Part shown: positions 8,977 through 16,084 of the stretch, piece after piece
Layout: every line of letters begins with the position of its first letter
Position numbering within the stretch: position 1 is the stretch's first letter
Origin: Nitrososphaerota archaeon
GTDB lineage: Archaea > Thermoproteota > Nitrososphaeria > Nitrososphaerales > Gagatemarchaeaceae
Length of the DNA stretch: 49,000 nt
Assembly: GCA_027886975.1 (NCBI GenBank)
Contig: JAPCJK010000003.1
Location: forward strand, 1 to 49,000
Reading direction: 5' to 3'
Program-made: the position numbers and the translations under genes
Notes under the pieces: generated by a model
What the model saw: the letters and a program-made list of their open reading frames with translations, nothing else
Databases searched by the model: none
Told to the model about the DNA's origin: nothing

Positions 8977-9477
8977 TCAGAACGGAAAAGCGGTACTAAC
9001 CATGAAAACGGTGGCCAGAAGCAATAGGATGGCGATTACGATCGCACCCATGCCTAGCCTCTGGAAGTTCTTCACGAATTCCGGAGGAGGGGGCCCTGCG
9101 TTGGGGTTCTTCACCAACTCTTGTGATATCTTGTCCAGCCTTCGGGAGGCGGGGACTGTTACTACGAGGGCCAAAAGATAGGCGAGAAAGCCCAACGAGA
9201 AGCCGATTTCAATCGAGACAGGCCACGCTGACGGATTTCCGCCGAAGGCCTCATAGAGTAGACCCAAACCAAAAACTATGGTCAACGTCCCGGATATCCC
9301 GTAGAACCTAACGATTCCAGGACCAATCCTTGCGGAGAATTCGATCCTCGCTCCTATACTCATCTTTCTGAGCCCCGGGGCGACAGACGATACGAAGAAC
9401 ACTACGCCTCCGAACCACGCTATGGCGCTGACGATGTGCAGAAATGCGAGAGCCGAGATTACCGCTTGGTCGGCCAT
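8977..9477 (-). CDS. Four-helix membrane protein, CopD/DUF2269-like
   Basis: 166 residues with four hydrophobic segments (about 8-30, 47-68, 80-103, 140-163). The first helix carries a conserved His (LHIVSAIAWFGGVVFF), a pattern shared by CopD-like and related heme/copper-associated membrane proteins. I start at ATG 9477; an upstream TTAACTAA box is 26 bases away. Substrate unknown. Confidence 0.65.
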   Translation of the reverse strand: MADQAVISALAFLHIVSAIAWFGGVVFFVSSVAPGLRKMSIGARIEFSARIGPGIVRFYGISGTLTIVFGLGLLYEAFGGNPSAWPVSIEIGFSLGFLAYLLALVVTVPASRRLDKISQELVKNPNAGPPPPEFVKNFQRLGMGAIVIAILLLLATVFMVSTAFPF

Positions 9478-9564
9478 CCCATGCGGGGAGCCTGGACGAT
9501 TAGTTAAGCCTGAGCCTCGGGTGCAATCTTTCATCTATCCGCCCAGCAGGGGTCACGGGAGGAA

Positions 9565-10095
9565 ATGTCGTCAAGAAGCATCGAGGTCCTTCGACTGGGC
9601 CAGAGGTTTGTAAGGGACGACAGGACACTAACGCACTTGTGTCTGGTTTCGAGGGCGCTCGGAGCTGAATCGATCTACCTGGAAGATGCTGAGAAGAAGG
9701 TCACAGGGACCCTGGAAGAGGTAAACAAGACCTGGGGAGGGGACTTCAAGGCAATCCTGGGCGTACCTTGGAGGAAGGTGATAAGGGGAGCGAAGGAAGA
9801 GGGAAGGATCGTGGTCCATCTGACGATGTATGGCGTGCCGATACAGGATGTAGCAGAAAAGCTGAGAGGTCTAGACAAGATATTACTCGTCGTTGGGGGG
9901 CCGAAGGTGCCCGGGAAGGTGTACCACGAAGCGGACTACAATGTCTCAGTCACCTCACAGCCTCATTCTGAGATAGCCGCACTTGCGATTGCGCTCCATG
10001 AGATACAGTCCGGGGAAGAGCTTAAGAGGACGTTTCGAAAAAGTAGACTACGAATCTTGCCTTCCGCCCGGGGCAAGAGGGTTGTAGAAAATTGA
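9565..10095 (+). CDS. trm56: tRNA (cytidine(56)-2'-O)-methyltransferase
   Basis: Archaeal SPOUT enzyme that methylates the ribose of C56 in the T-loop. The 176 residues begin with the typical SIEVLRLGQRFVRDDRTLTH and carry GRIVVHLTMYGVPI near 90 and the knot motif ILLVVGGPKVPGKVYHEADY near 112, then VTSQPHSEIAALAI. Its stop overlaps the TTG start of TFE, so the two are translated together. Identity is secure. Confidence 0.95.
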   Translation: MSSRSIEVLRLGQRFVRDDRTLTHLCLVSRALGAESIYLEDAEKKVTGTLEEVNKTWGGDFKAILGVPWRKVIRGAKEEGRIVVHLTMYGVPIQDVAEKLRGLDKILLVVGGPKVPGKVYHEADYNVSVTSQPHSEIAALAIALHEIQSGEELKRTFRKSRLRILPSARGKRVVEN

Positions 10096-10601
10096 AAATC
10101 GAATATGAAGACACATTTGTAAAAGTAGCCGGACTCATCGGAGGCCCGGACTACGTACGGGTAGCCAGGGCTCTCCTCAACAATGAGAATGCGACCGATG
10201 AGGAAATCGCGTCAGCCACGGGGTTGAAGATCAAGACAGTAAGGAAGTCTCTCTACGACCTCTTCGGCCGAAGCCTGATAACGGGGGTGAGGGTACGAGA
10301 CCCCAAAAGAGGATGGTTCGTCTACAGGTGGAAAGCTCAGCGTGACCAGACGGACGGGTTCATCCAGACCCAGAGGAAGAAAGTGCTGAACAGGCTGAGG
10401 CAGAGGCTGGACTACGAAGACACCCATGAGTTCTACTACTGCGGCACCGCGACTTGCCTCACGAGGACCTTTGAGGACGCCATGGAGAACTTCTTCAAAT
10501 GCCCCACCTGCAGCAAGCCTCTGAACCGGCTGGACAACGCAGAGCTGAAAGACGCTCTTCGCTGGAAAATCAAACAACTCGAAGAGGAACTGGCCAAGTG
10601 A
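10092..10601 (+). CDS. tfe: Transcription factor E (TFE-alpha)
   Basis: Stabilises the open complex of archaeal RNA polymerase. The 169 residues have an N-terminal extended winged helix (about 1-90; GPDYVRVARALLNNENATDE, then IASATGLKIKTVRKSLYDLF) and a C-terminal zinc ribbon (FYYCGTATC then FFKCPTCSKPL, about 115-142) followed by a short coiled coil. TTG start within TTGA overlapping the Trm56 stop; its own stop overlaps the GTG of the HD gene. Length fits the family. Confidence 0.95.
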   Translation: MKIEYEDTFVKVAGLIGGPDYVRVARALLNNENATDEEIASATGLKIKTVRKSLYDLFGRSLITGVRVRDPKRGWFVYRWKAQRDQTDGFIQTQRKKVLNRLRQRLDYEDTHEFYYCGTATCLTRTFEDAMENFFKCPTCSKPLNRLDNAELKDALRWKIKQLEEELAK

Positions 10602-11149
10602 TCCCCTCCGAGGGGGAGGCCGTCGCACTGCATAGGAAATACGGGTCGGACCAAATCATCATAGAACATTGTCAGACTGTAGCAAGAGTGGCCAAGGTCC
10701 TTGCCGAAGAATTCGCGAGGAGGGGACATGAGTTGGACGTACAGGCGGTGGTCGCGGCCGCCATGCTCCACGACATCGGCCGCTCAAGGACCCACACGAT
10801 CAGGCATGGCGTCGAGGGGGCGCAAATCATAGAAAACGAAGATGTGGACAGGAAAGTGGTGGAGATCGTTCGGAAACATGTAGGAGCCGGGATTGCGCCC
10901 GAGGAATCAACTCGCCTGGGCCTCCCCGACCTCGACTACATCCCTCAAACTCTGGAGGAGAGGATCGTGTGCTTCGCTGACAAAATGATCGACAGGAACA
11001 AGGTGAGGCCCTTCGAAGAAGAAGTGCGCAGGTTCAGAATCAAGGCCCACGACGTAGGAAGGCTCCTCGCCCTGAAGACGGGTTTACAACAAGAGCTAGG
11101 AGAGGACCCTGAGGATTTGATCTTCGAGAAGCTTAAAGCGTCACAGTAA
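10598..11149 (+). CDS. HD-domain phosphohydrolase (HDIG-type)
   Basis: 183 residues with the HD signature: His in IIIEHCQTVARVAKVLA near 22, the HD pair in AAMLHDIGRSRTHTIRHGVE near 55, and a later Asp in CFADKMIDR. These metal ligands suggest a phosphohydrolase; the natural substrate is unknown. Start at GTG 10598, which overlaps the TFE stop (GTGA); earlier codons in frame would read through TFE. Third gene of a tightly coupled unit. Confidence 0.85.
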   Translation: MIPSEGEAVALHRKYGSDQIIIEHCQTVARVAKVLAEEFARRGHELDVQAVVAAAMLHDIGRSRTHTIRHGVEGAQIIENEDVDRKVVEIVRKHVGAGIAPEESTRLGLPDLDYIPQTLEERIVCFADKMIDRNKVRPFEEEVRRFRIKAHDVGRLLALKTGLQQELGEDPEDLIFEKLKASQ

Positions 11150-11161
11150 AGAGAGCGTTTC

Positions 11162-11269
11162 ATGGCTTCCTGCATCTGCAAGGTTTGCCGGCACAAAGAC
11201 TACGAAAGCTGCGGGAAGTGCACCTGCTGCACCTATCGCAGGGCCGCGTGTATGCAGATTCTGGTCTAA
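11162..11269 (+). CDS. 35-residue cysteine-rich miniprotein
   Basis: A short ORF 12 bases after the HD gene, encoding eight cysteines in 35 residues at positions 4, 6, 9, 17, 20, 22, 23 and 30, in CxC, CxxC and CxCC arrangements. That is enough to bind one or two zinc ions or an iron-sulfur centre. It has an ATG start and sits in the same orientation, so it may belong to the same transcript. I recognise no family. Too short for most gene finders. Confidence 0.55.
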   Translation: MASCICKVCRHKDYESCGKCTCCTYRRAACMQILV

Positions 11270-11339
11270 TAGAAAACCTACCTCCGCTGTTGGGAACTCA
11301 GAGTATGGGGCGTTAATAGATTCTGACTGATGAAACAAC

Positions 11340-11843
11340 GTGCTCGAGCTGATGAGCGAAGATTGGCAATGGGGATGGCTTGCTGGTCTCGTTGACGGGG
11401 AGGGTTTCATTCACGTGCACTACAGGAAGAGTCGTGACTCCACCCATCCACGAATGAGGATATACTCGACCACGAAGGCCATCATCGACGAAGCTTGCAG
11501 AATAATGGATGTAAAACCATACGTACGCAGAGATCACGGCGTTCTGAAGGGTTGGTATGCACAAGCGACCGATTTGAAGGCAGTAGCAATCCTTCGGCGG
11601 ATAGGCCCATTCCTGACCGAGCCTTCGAAGAGATGCAGAGCTTTGACGATTCTGGAAGTCTTCAGCAACACCGGAAGTATTCCTGGCAGGCATCCGTCAG
11701 CCGAAGTCTTCAAACAATGCCCACCCCCGACGAGACTTAGGATTCCCAAGATAGTTATAAGACCAGCCTCCGAAGGTCTTCAAAGCGAGGTGGGGAAGCC
11801 AGACCCCTTGTGGGGGGTAAGGATCATCCCGGCGGGCTCATAA
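11340..11843 (+). CDS. LAGLIDADG homing-endonuclease-like protein, overlapping the tRNA gene
   Basis: The 167-residue frame has one LAGLIDADG motif near residue 14 (LAGLVDGEGFI), followed by beta-strand-like segments (HPRMRIYSTTKAIIDEACRI), so it would act as a homodimer if active. GTG start, with a GTTAATAG TATA-like box about 24 bases upstream; ATG 11352 is the alternative. The last 60 bases run into the initiator tRNA gene and the stop codon is formed by anticodon-loop bases; a frame change near 11720 would end the protein earlier. The tail from about residue 125 has no domain character. It may have mobilised one of the tRNA introns, but it lies outside them. Confidence 0.65.
   Translation: MLELMSEDWQWGWLAGLVDGEGFIHVHYRKSRDSTHPRMRIYSTTKAIIDEACRIMDVKPYVRRDHGVLKGWYAQATDLKAVAILRRIGPFLTEPSKRCRALTILEVFSNTGSIPGRHPSAEVFKQCPPPTRLRIPKIVIRPASEGLQSEVGKPDPLWGVRIIPAGS
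11753..11762 (+). promoter_or_regulatory. TATA box of the initiator tRNA gene
   Basis: AGTTATAAGA is centred 27 bases upstream of the first tRNA base, the standard archaeal spacing. It lies inside the reading frame of the upstream LAGLIDADG ORF. Confidence 0.7.
11803..11821 (+). other. tRNA intron 1 (D-loop, 19 bases)
   Basis: Intron hairpin CCCC-TTGT-GGGG next to a three-base bulge AG|A; on the other side the bulge is AG|G. The central helix pairs exon GCC with intron GGT with one further mismatch. Excision restores an ordinary archaeal initiator D-arm (GGGA...TCCC). Confidence 0.8.
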
Positions 11844-11857
11844 GCGAAAGCTTAGAC
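11843..11857 (+). other. tRNA intron 2 (canonical 37/38, 15 bases)
   Basis: Bulges TA|A and AC|A flank a central helix between CTCA and TTAG (one mismatch); the intron has a GAAA loop. Removal restores the seven-base loop CTCATAA closed by GGG/CCC pairs. The first intron base also completes the stop codon of the overlapping ORF. Confidence 0.85.
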
Positions 11858-11872
11858 ACCCGCAGAGCGGAG

Positions 11873-11895
11873 ATCGGGCCCAAACCCGACCGTGC
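11873..11895 (+). other. tRNA intron 3 (T-stem 52/53, 23 bases)
   Basis: Bulges AG|A and GC|G flank a four-pair helix (GCGG with CCGT, one G-U), then the intron stem TCGGG/CCCGA. The predicted cuts agree exactly with the only joint that builds the T-stem GGAGG needed to pair with CCTCC. Non-canonical position. Confidence 0.85.
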
Positions 11896-12073
11896 GTTCA
11901 AATCCTCCCCTCGCTATCCTTGTCTTAGTGAAATTCGTCTAGATTGCAAAGGCGGAAGCAGGATTCGCTGGGGGCAGAAGTTTTGTTCTGCAGTCAAAGC
12001 ACAAGACAATAATTCGGTTCGTATTACTGACGAACTCGTAGACCACCTGGCGCGGATTGACTCTTTTCTTGTA

Positions 12074-13660
12074 TCACTCAGCGGTCTCCAGATCATAGTT
12101 TGCGGGGCTGCTGACGACATTGCCCCTGTACGAGAATCGGGAACCATGACATGAGCAGTCAAATGATCTTTCAGACTCATTCCATGTCACGGTGCAACCC
12201 TCGTGTGTACATGAAGCGGAGAAGGACCGAAGCTTTCCGTCCTCGGCTCTGTAAAATGCCATCGACTTCTCTCTTCTTATCTCGACGACTACGCCTTGTC
12301 CCGGTGTAAGCTTTCCTGCCATATGCAAGGCATCCTGCAATCCCAACTTTTTCGGCTTTGGACTTTCCGGGTAGGAAACGTTTGCTTGCGTCACTATCCT
12401 GCGAGAAGGATCGTAAAGTCGAGCCCATTTGTTTTCCTTTCCAAGAATCACGTCGCTTAGGAGCATCCCTGCGATGGTCCCGTAGGTTATTCCGTTCCAA
12501 GAATTTCCGGTGGAGATGAAAACGTTCTTCCGACTGTCATGGGGGTTTCGTCCGATGAAGGCTAGTGAGTCCTTGGAATCAAAGTCCTGGCCCGACCATC
12601 GATAGGCGACTTTCTTCACGGGGAAACGCTTCCTTGTCCAAGCCTCGAGCGTCTCGTATTTTCTCTTCGTGTCAGCCGAATCTCCAGTCGCTTGGTCTTC
12701 GCCGCCCACGATTAGCAGGTCATTGCCAGGTTCGTTTTTGAGTTCTTGGATTCTGACATAATGGTAAGGCTGAACACTGTTCTTCGACTTCTGGTTGCCC
12801 GTATCCCAGTAGAGGGCTCTCGTAACCGATCCTTTCTTGACCCTGGCCGCTACGACATAGGTCCTGAATGGATGCTGCTTATGGTGGATTTTGCTTATTT
12901 TGTCGACTATCGGGGCGTTAGTGGCCACAACGATCTTGCTGGCTCTTACCTTCTTACCCTCCGCCGTTCTGACTCCGGTTGAACTCACTTCTTGGACATG
13001 GGTTTCGGTATGAATCGTCCCTCCATGTCGCACAATCGCATGTGCCAAACCCGAGAGGTATTTCAGCGGATGAAATTGTGCTTGGTTCGGAAAGCGGATG
13101 CAGGGCCCAGTATCGAATGACTTCAAGGGGGCGCGTTCCAAGAGTTCAGTTCCAATTATTCCGATGCGGTGAGTTGATTTGAGCTCCTGATCAAGGGTTT
13201 TTTTCTTGTCTGTGGGATCAAGGAACAGGTAACCATCCAACCTTTCAAAATCGCAATCTATGTTTTCCTCGTGGACTATGGATTCGATTCTGATGATCGC
13301 CGCGGTGTGACTCTCTGCGGCCAGTCTCGTGTTTTTCCTTCCGTGGATCCTTTCAATTCGGTAGTATCTATCGTCGAGCACGTGTGAGATATGAGCCGTA
13401 GTTCTGCCCGTCTCTCCACTTCCAACATTTCCGTCATCAAGCACGACCACATTTCTTCCGGCCTTGGAAAGGAAGTAGGCTATGCTCATTCCTGCAATTC
13501 CTGCGCCGACGACGACTATGTCTGCTGAGATGTCCGTTTCCAGTCTATGGAACCCGAGAGAGCCCGCATCGGCGAACCACGAAGGCATCGTCTTGCCGCT
13601 CGTCCTTCGCTCCCAGCCTTCATTCTCTTCCAAGCGGTCATGGAGACCCTGATGAGACAT
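12074..13660 (-). CDS. FAD-dependent oxidoreductase fused to a C-terminal Rieske domain
   Basis: 528 residues in two parts. Residues about 45-420 are a DAO/glycine-oxidase-like FAD enzyme with the dinucleotide motif IVVVGAGIAGMSIAYFLSKA and the FAD-binding TGNSWNGITYGTIAGMLL. Residues about 450-528 are a Rieske [2Fe-2S] domain with CTHEGC and CSCHGS ligands. The fusion suggests electrons pass from a substrate through FAD to the cluster or the reverse; substrate unknown. A minus-strand GCTATAAGC box (13686-13697) is about 31 bases upstream of the ATG. Codon use is a little more AT-rich than in neighbours, hinting at acquisition. Confidence 0.9.
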   Translation of the reverse strand: MSHQGLHDRLEENEGWERRTSGKTMPSWFADAGSLGFHRLETDISADIVVVGAGIAGMSIAYFLSKAGRNVVVLDDGNVGSGETGRTTAHISHVLDDRYYRIERIHGRKNTRLAAESHTAAIIRIESIVHEENIDCDFERLDGYLFLDPTDKKKTLDQELKSTHRIGIIGTELLERAPLKSFDTGPCIRFPNQAQFHPLKYLSGLAHAIVRHGGTIHTETHVQEVSSTGVRTAEGKKVRASKIVVATNAPIVDKISKIHHKQHPFRTYVVAARVKKGSVTRALYWDTGNQKSKNSVQPYHYVRIQELKNEPGNDLLIVGGEDQATGDSADTKRKYETLEAWTRKRFPVKKVAYRWSGQDFDSKDSLAFIGRNPHDSRKNVFISTGNSWNGITYGTIAGMLLSDVILGKENKWARLYDPSRRIVTQANVSYPESPKPKKLGLQDALHMAGKLTPGQGVVVEIRREKSMAFYRAEDGKLRSFSASCTHEGCTVTWNESERSFDCSCHGSRFSYRGNVVSSPANYDLETAE

Positions 13661-13971
13661 GCGAAATCCCCACAGCCAGAGGCTTGTAGCTTATAGCTTC
13701 ATTTTGGTTCCAGGGGCGGACCTTTCTGGAGAAGTGAATTGATTGGATTTGGGAACATTGGCGCGCAATTGAACCAGCAGCATCCAGGTCGAAGGAGTTT
13801 CTGTAGAGCGAAGACCCTCTTCCTTACCCTCTCCATGTCTCCCATTTTGGGTTTCGCATTTAACGCCAAATGAATATCCCGGTTCGGCTATTGCGATGCG
13901 GCACAATTTGACTAAGACCGAGATATCATCCCCTCGCTACTTCTGCTCAGTTCGGAACTCGTTGCCATGAA
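13661..13971. other. Intergenic region without a supported gene
   Basis: About 310 bases between the FAD-Rieske gene and the ureohydrolase. Apart from the FAD gene TATA box near 13692 I see no RNA gene, repeat or convincing ORF; the 71-codon minus-strand frame at 13691-13906 has no coding-like composition or motif. Confidence 0.4.
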
Positions 13972-14838
13972 TCAGCTGAAGACCGTTTTCATCAGGTCAA
14001 CAATCTTTCTCGCGGACGAACCACGTCTGTCCTTGGCTGAGTTGTAAGCTGCTAGTTCCAAGACTCTCATCTTTCCCGTCTTCAGGAGAGTTCTGACAAT
14101 GTTCGTTGTCTCTTCGAGAGTGAGTCCACCTGGGGTCGGGTAATTCACTGAAGGGATGAGCTCCGGGTCGATGATGTCCACGTCAAGGTGGCAAACGATC
14201 CAATCCGACCTGTTGTCAAGATGTCTGGCTGCCTCTTCCGCCACGTCGGCCGCTCCCGTCTTCTTGACCTGCTGGGCTGTGTAGAGTTTGGCCGGGGAGG
14301 CATTGAACGCCGCAACCTCCGGAGGATCAAGCGCCCTCGAGCCGACGTGGACAAGGCGCTCCTCTCCAAGTGAATATCCACGGTCGCCCATTTCGGGGCC
14401 TAGTCCAGGGCTCCGGCCGCAGGCGATGGCAAGGCACATTCCCCCGATGTAGCCGGAAGGTGAGGTCTCTGGGGTGTTGAAGTCGCCGTGGGCATCCATC
14501 CAAAGCATCCCGGGCTTTCCGCTGAAAACTTCTGAAAACCCTGCCAGGGCACCGACCGTAATCGAGCATTCGCCCCCTAGCAAAATGACCTGTTCCGCTT
14601 GGACGGACTTCGCGGCATTGTAGATTCTCGAGGTAGCGTCCTTGAAGTTCGTGAGGTTCTTGACCTCCTCTTCGGTCACGTCTTTCTTCAGTGAGGGCAG
14701 TTCGATATTGCCCATATCGGTTGCCCCATCAAGCACTTGGCCCAGCCCAGCCTTGCGAAGGGCTGCGGGGGCCTCACCCATCCCCCTGTAGCTGGCAAGT
14801 GTGTAGAGCGGGACTCCGACTAACACCCAGTCACTCAT
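13972..14838 (-). CDS. Arginase/agmatinase-family ureohydrolase
   Basis: 288 residues with the binuclear-manganese signatures: GGECSITVG near 90 (normally GGDHS), WMDAHGDFN near 115 and HLDVDIIDP near 220. Five of six usual metal ligands are present; the His of the first motif is Cys here. The enzyme should cleave a guanidino compound to urea plus amine, and agmatine is plausible because TiaS nearby consumes agmatine. ATG at 14838, with TTGATAAGC 27 bases upstream. Specificity cannot be decided from sequence. Confidence 0.85.
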   Translation of the reverse strand: MSDWVLVGVPLYTLASYRGMGEAPAALRKAGLGQVLDGATDMGNIELPSLKKDVTEEEVKNLTNFKDATSRIYNAAKSVQAEQVILLGGECSITVGALAGFSEVFSGKPGMLWMDAHGDFNTPETSPSGYIGGMCLAIACGRSPGLGPEMGDRGYSLGEERLVHVGSRALDPPEVAAFNASPAKLYTAQQVKKTGAADVAEEAARHLDNRSDWIVCHLDVDIIDPELIPSVNYPTPGGLTLEETTNIVRTLLKTGKMRVLELAAYNSAKDRRGSSARKIVDLMKTVFS

Positions 14839-14920
14839 TCTTGCTTTTGCGGAGCGGTTGCTTATCAAGAGTCTCCGCTTGCGCTACGTATTTACAAAGG
14901 CCTCCGCAGACGATGGTCAC

Positions 14921-16084
14921 TTGGCCGGGGATTCTACCAGGTCCGTCCACGAAGCCGAGCCCTACGACGAGCAGACGGGCTCCATTATCGCCCCCATCTA
15001 CGAAACTTCGACATTCGGTTTCAGGAAAGCCGAGGAGGTCCCGAAGGCTGTCGCCGGGAAGAGGTGGTTCTATTCGAGGTGGGAAAACCCCACTGTGGTG
15101 AGGCTGGAGAAGAAGCTCGCGGCATTCGAGCACGGAGGAGATGGGGCGGCCTTTTCTTCCGGGATGGCTGCTATCTCGACGTCGGTATTTTCATTCCTAA
15201 GGAAAGGGGCCCACGTCCTGGGGATACGAGACCTGTATGGAGGAACCTTCGCGCTCCTGCACGAGGTCCTGCCCGGCCTTGGCATAGGCGTTGATCTCGT
15301 GGAGACCACCGACCTCGGAGCCATGGCGAGGGGGCTGAGAAAGAACACCACCATTGTCTACATAGAAAGCCCGACCAACCCAACCATGAAGCTCGTCGAC
15401 ATAGCCAAGGCCGCCAAGCTGGCCCACCAGAACGGGGCGATGCTCCTGATTGACAACACCTTCGCGTCTCCCATCAACCAGAATCCGATGGAGCTGGGGG
15501 CCGATGTCGTCATGCACAGCGCGACAAAGTACCTGAACGGTCACGCCGACGTGATCGCCGGGGCCGCGGTCGCCAACAAGAAGAACGCGCATAGGATCAA
15601 GATGCTCAGAAGCGAGCTGGGAGGAACGCTCGACCCCCTACCGGCGTGGCTGGTGTTGAGAGGGATGAAGACGATGGCCGTCCGCGTCAGGCAGCAGAAC
15701 AGCAATGCCATGGCTCTGGCGGAATTCCTTTCAAAACACAGGAAGGTCTCCGTCGTCCACTACCCCGGGCTGAAGTCTCACCCTCAGCACGCTCTGGCGA
15801 AGAAACAGATGAAGGGATACGGAGGAATGCTGAGTTTCGAGGTCAACGGCTCGACGAAGGACGCGATGAGGTTCACGGAATCTCTGAAAGTTGCAAGCCT
15901 AGCCCCGAGCCTCGGCGGGGTCGAGACCCTTGTCGCACAGCCCTTCAACATGACCCACACCCAGATGTCAGCCAAAGAAAGGGCGAAGACAGGGATCCTC
16001 GAGACGCTCGTGAGAGTCTCGGTGGGGATCGAAGACGAGGAGGACCTGGTCAGCGACTTTCGGCGCGCACTCGCGGTTGTATGA
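14921..16084 (+). CDS. Trans-sulfuration PLP enzyme (cystathionine gamma-synthase/lyase or O-acetylhomoserine sulfhydrylase family)
   Basis: 387 residues of a fold-type I PLP enzyme handling sulfur amino acids. PIYETSTFGF near 24, YSRWENPTVVRLEKKLAAFE near 50, GMAAIST near 85, SPTNPTMKLVDI near 150 and the lysine motif MHSATKYLNGHADVIAG near 190, which holds the Schiff-base Lys. SLGGVETLVAQPF near 335 is the substrate loop. Start set at TTG 14921, 28 bases after GTATTTACAAAG; a TTG at 14858 is also in frame. Its 3' end overlaps TiaS by 35 bases. Confidence 0.92.
   Translation: MAGDSTRSVHEAEPYDEQTGSIIAPIYETSTFGFRKAEEVPKAVAGKRWFYSRWENPTVVRLEKKLAAFEHGGDGAAFSSGMAAISTSVFSFLRKGAHVLGIRDLYGGTFALLHEVLPGLGIGVDLVETTDLGAMARGLRKNTTIVYIESPTNPTMKLVDIAKAAKLAHQNGAMLLIDNTFASPINQNPMELGADVVMHSATKYLNGHADVIAGAAVANKKNAHRIKMLRSELGGTLDPLPAWLVLRGMKTMAVRVRQQNSNAMALAEFLSKHRKVSVVHYPGLKSHPQHALAKKQMKGYGGMLSFEVNGSTKDAMRFTESLKVASLAPSLGGVETLVAQPFNMTHTQMSAKERAKTGILETLVRVSVGIEDEEDLVSDFRRALAVV

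Larger units (their letters stand above)
11784..11916 (+). tRNA. Initiator tRNA-Met (CAT) with three introns
   Basis: Removing three introns gives a 76-base tRNA ending at A73 with no encoded CCA. The acceptor AGCGAGG pairs with CCTCGCT and the A1-U72 pair plus three GC pairs in the anticodon stem (GCGGG/CCCGC) mark the initiator. T-stem GGAGG/CCTCC is only complete after splicing. Introns: 11803-11821 (D-loop), 11843-11857 (canonical, after position 37), 11873-11895 (T-stem, between 52 and 53). Each can form a bulge-helix-bulge with the cut after the second base of a 3-base bulge on both strands. Anticodon is 11839-11841. Confidence 0.93.

Noticed and set aside
13691-13906. 71-codon minus-strand frame in the long gap
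   Set aside because: No start-associated promoter, no recognisable motif, and amino acid make-up looks random.
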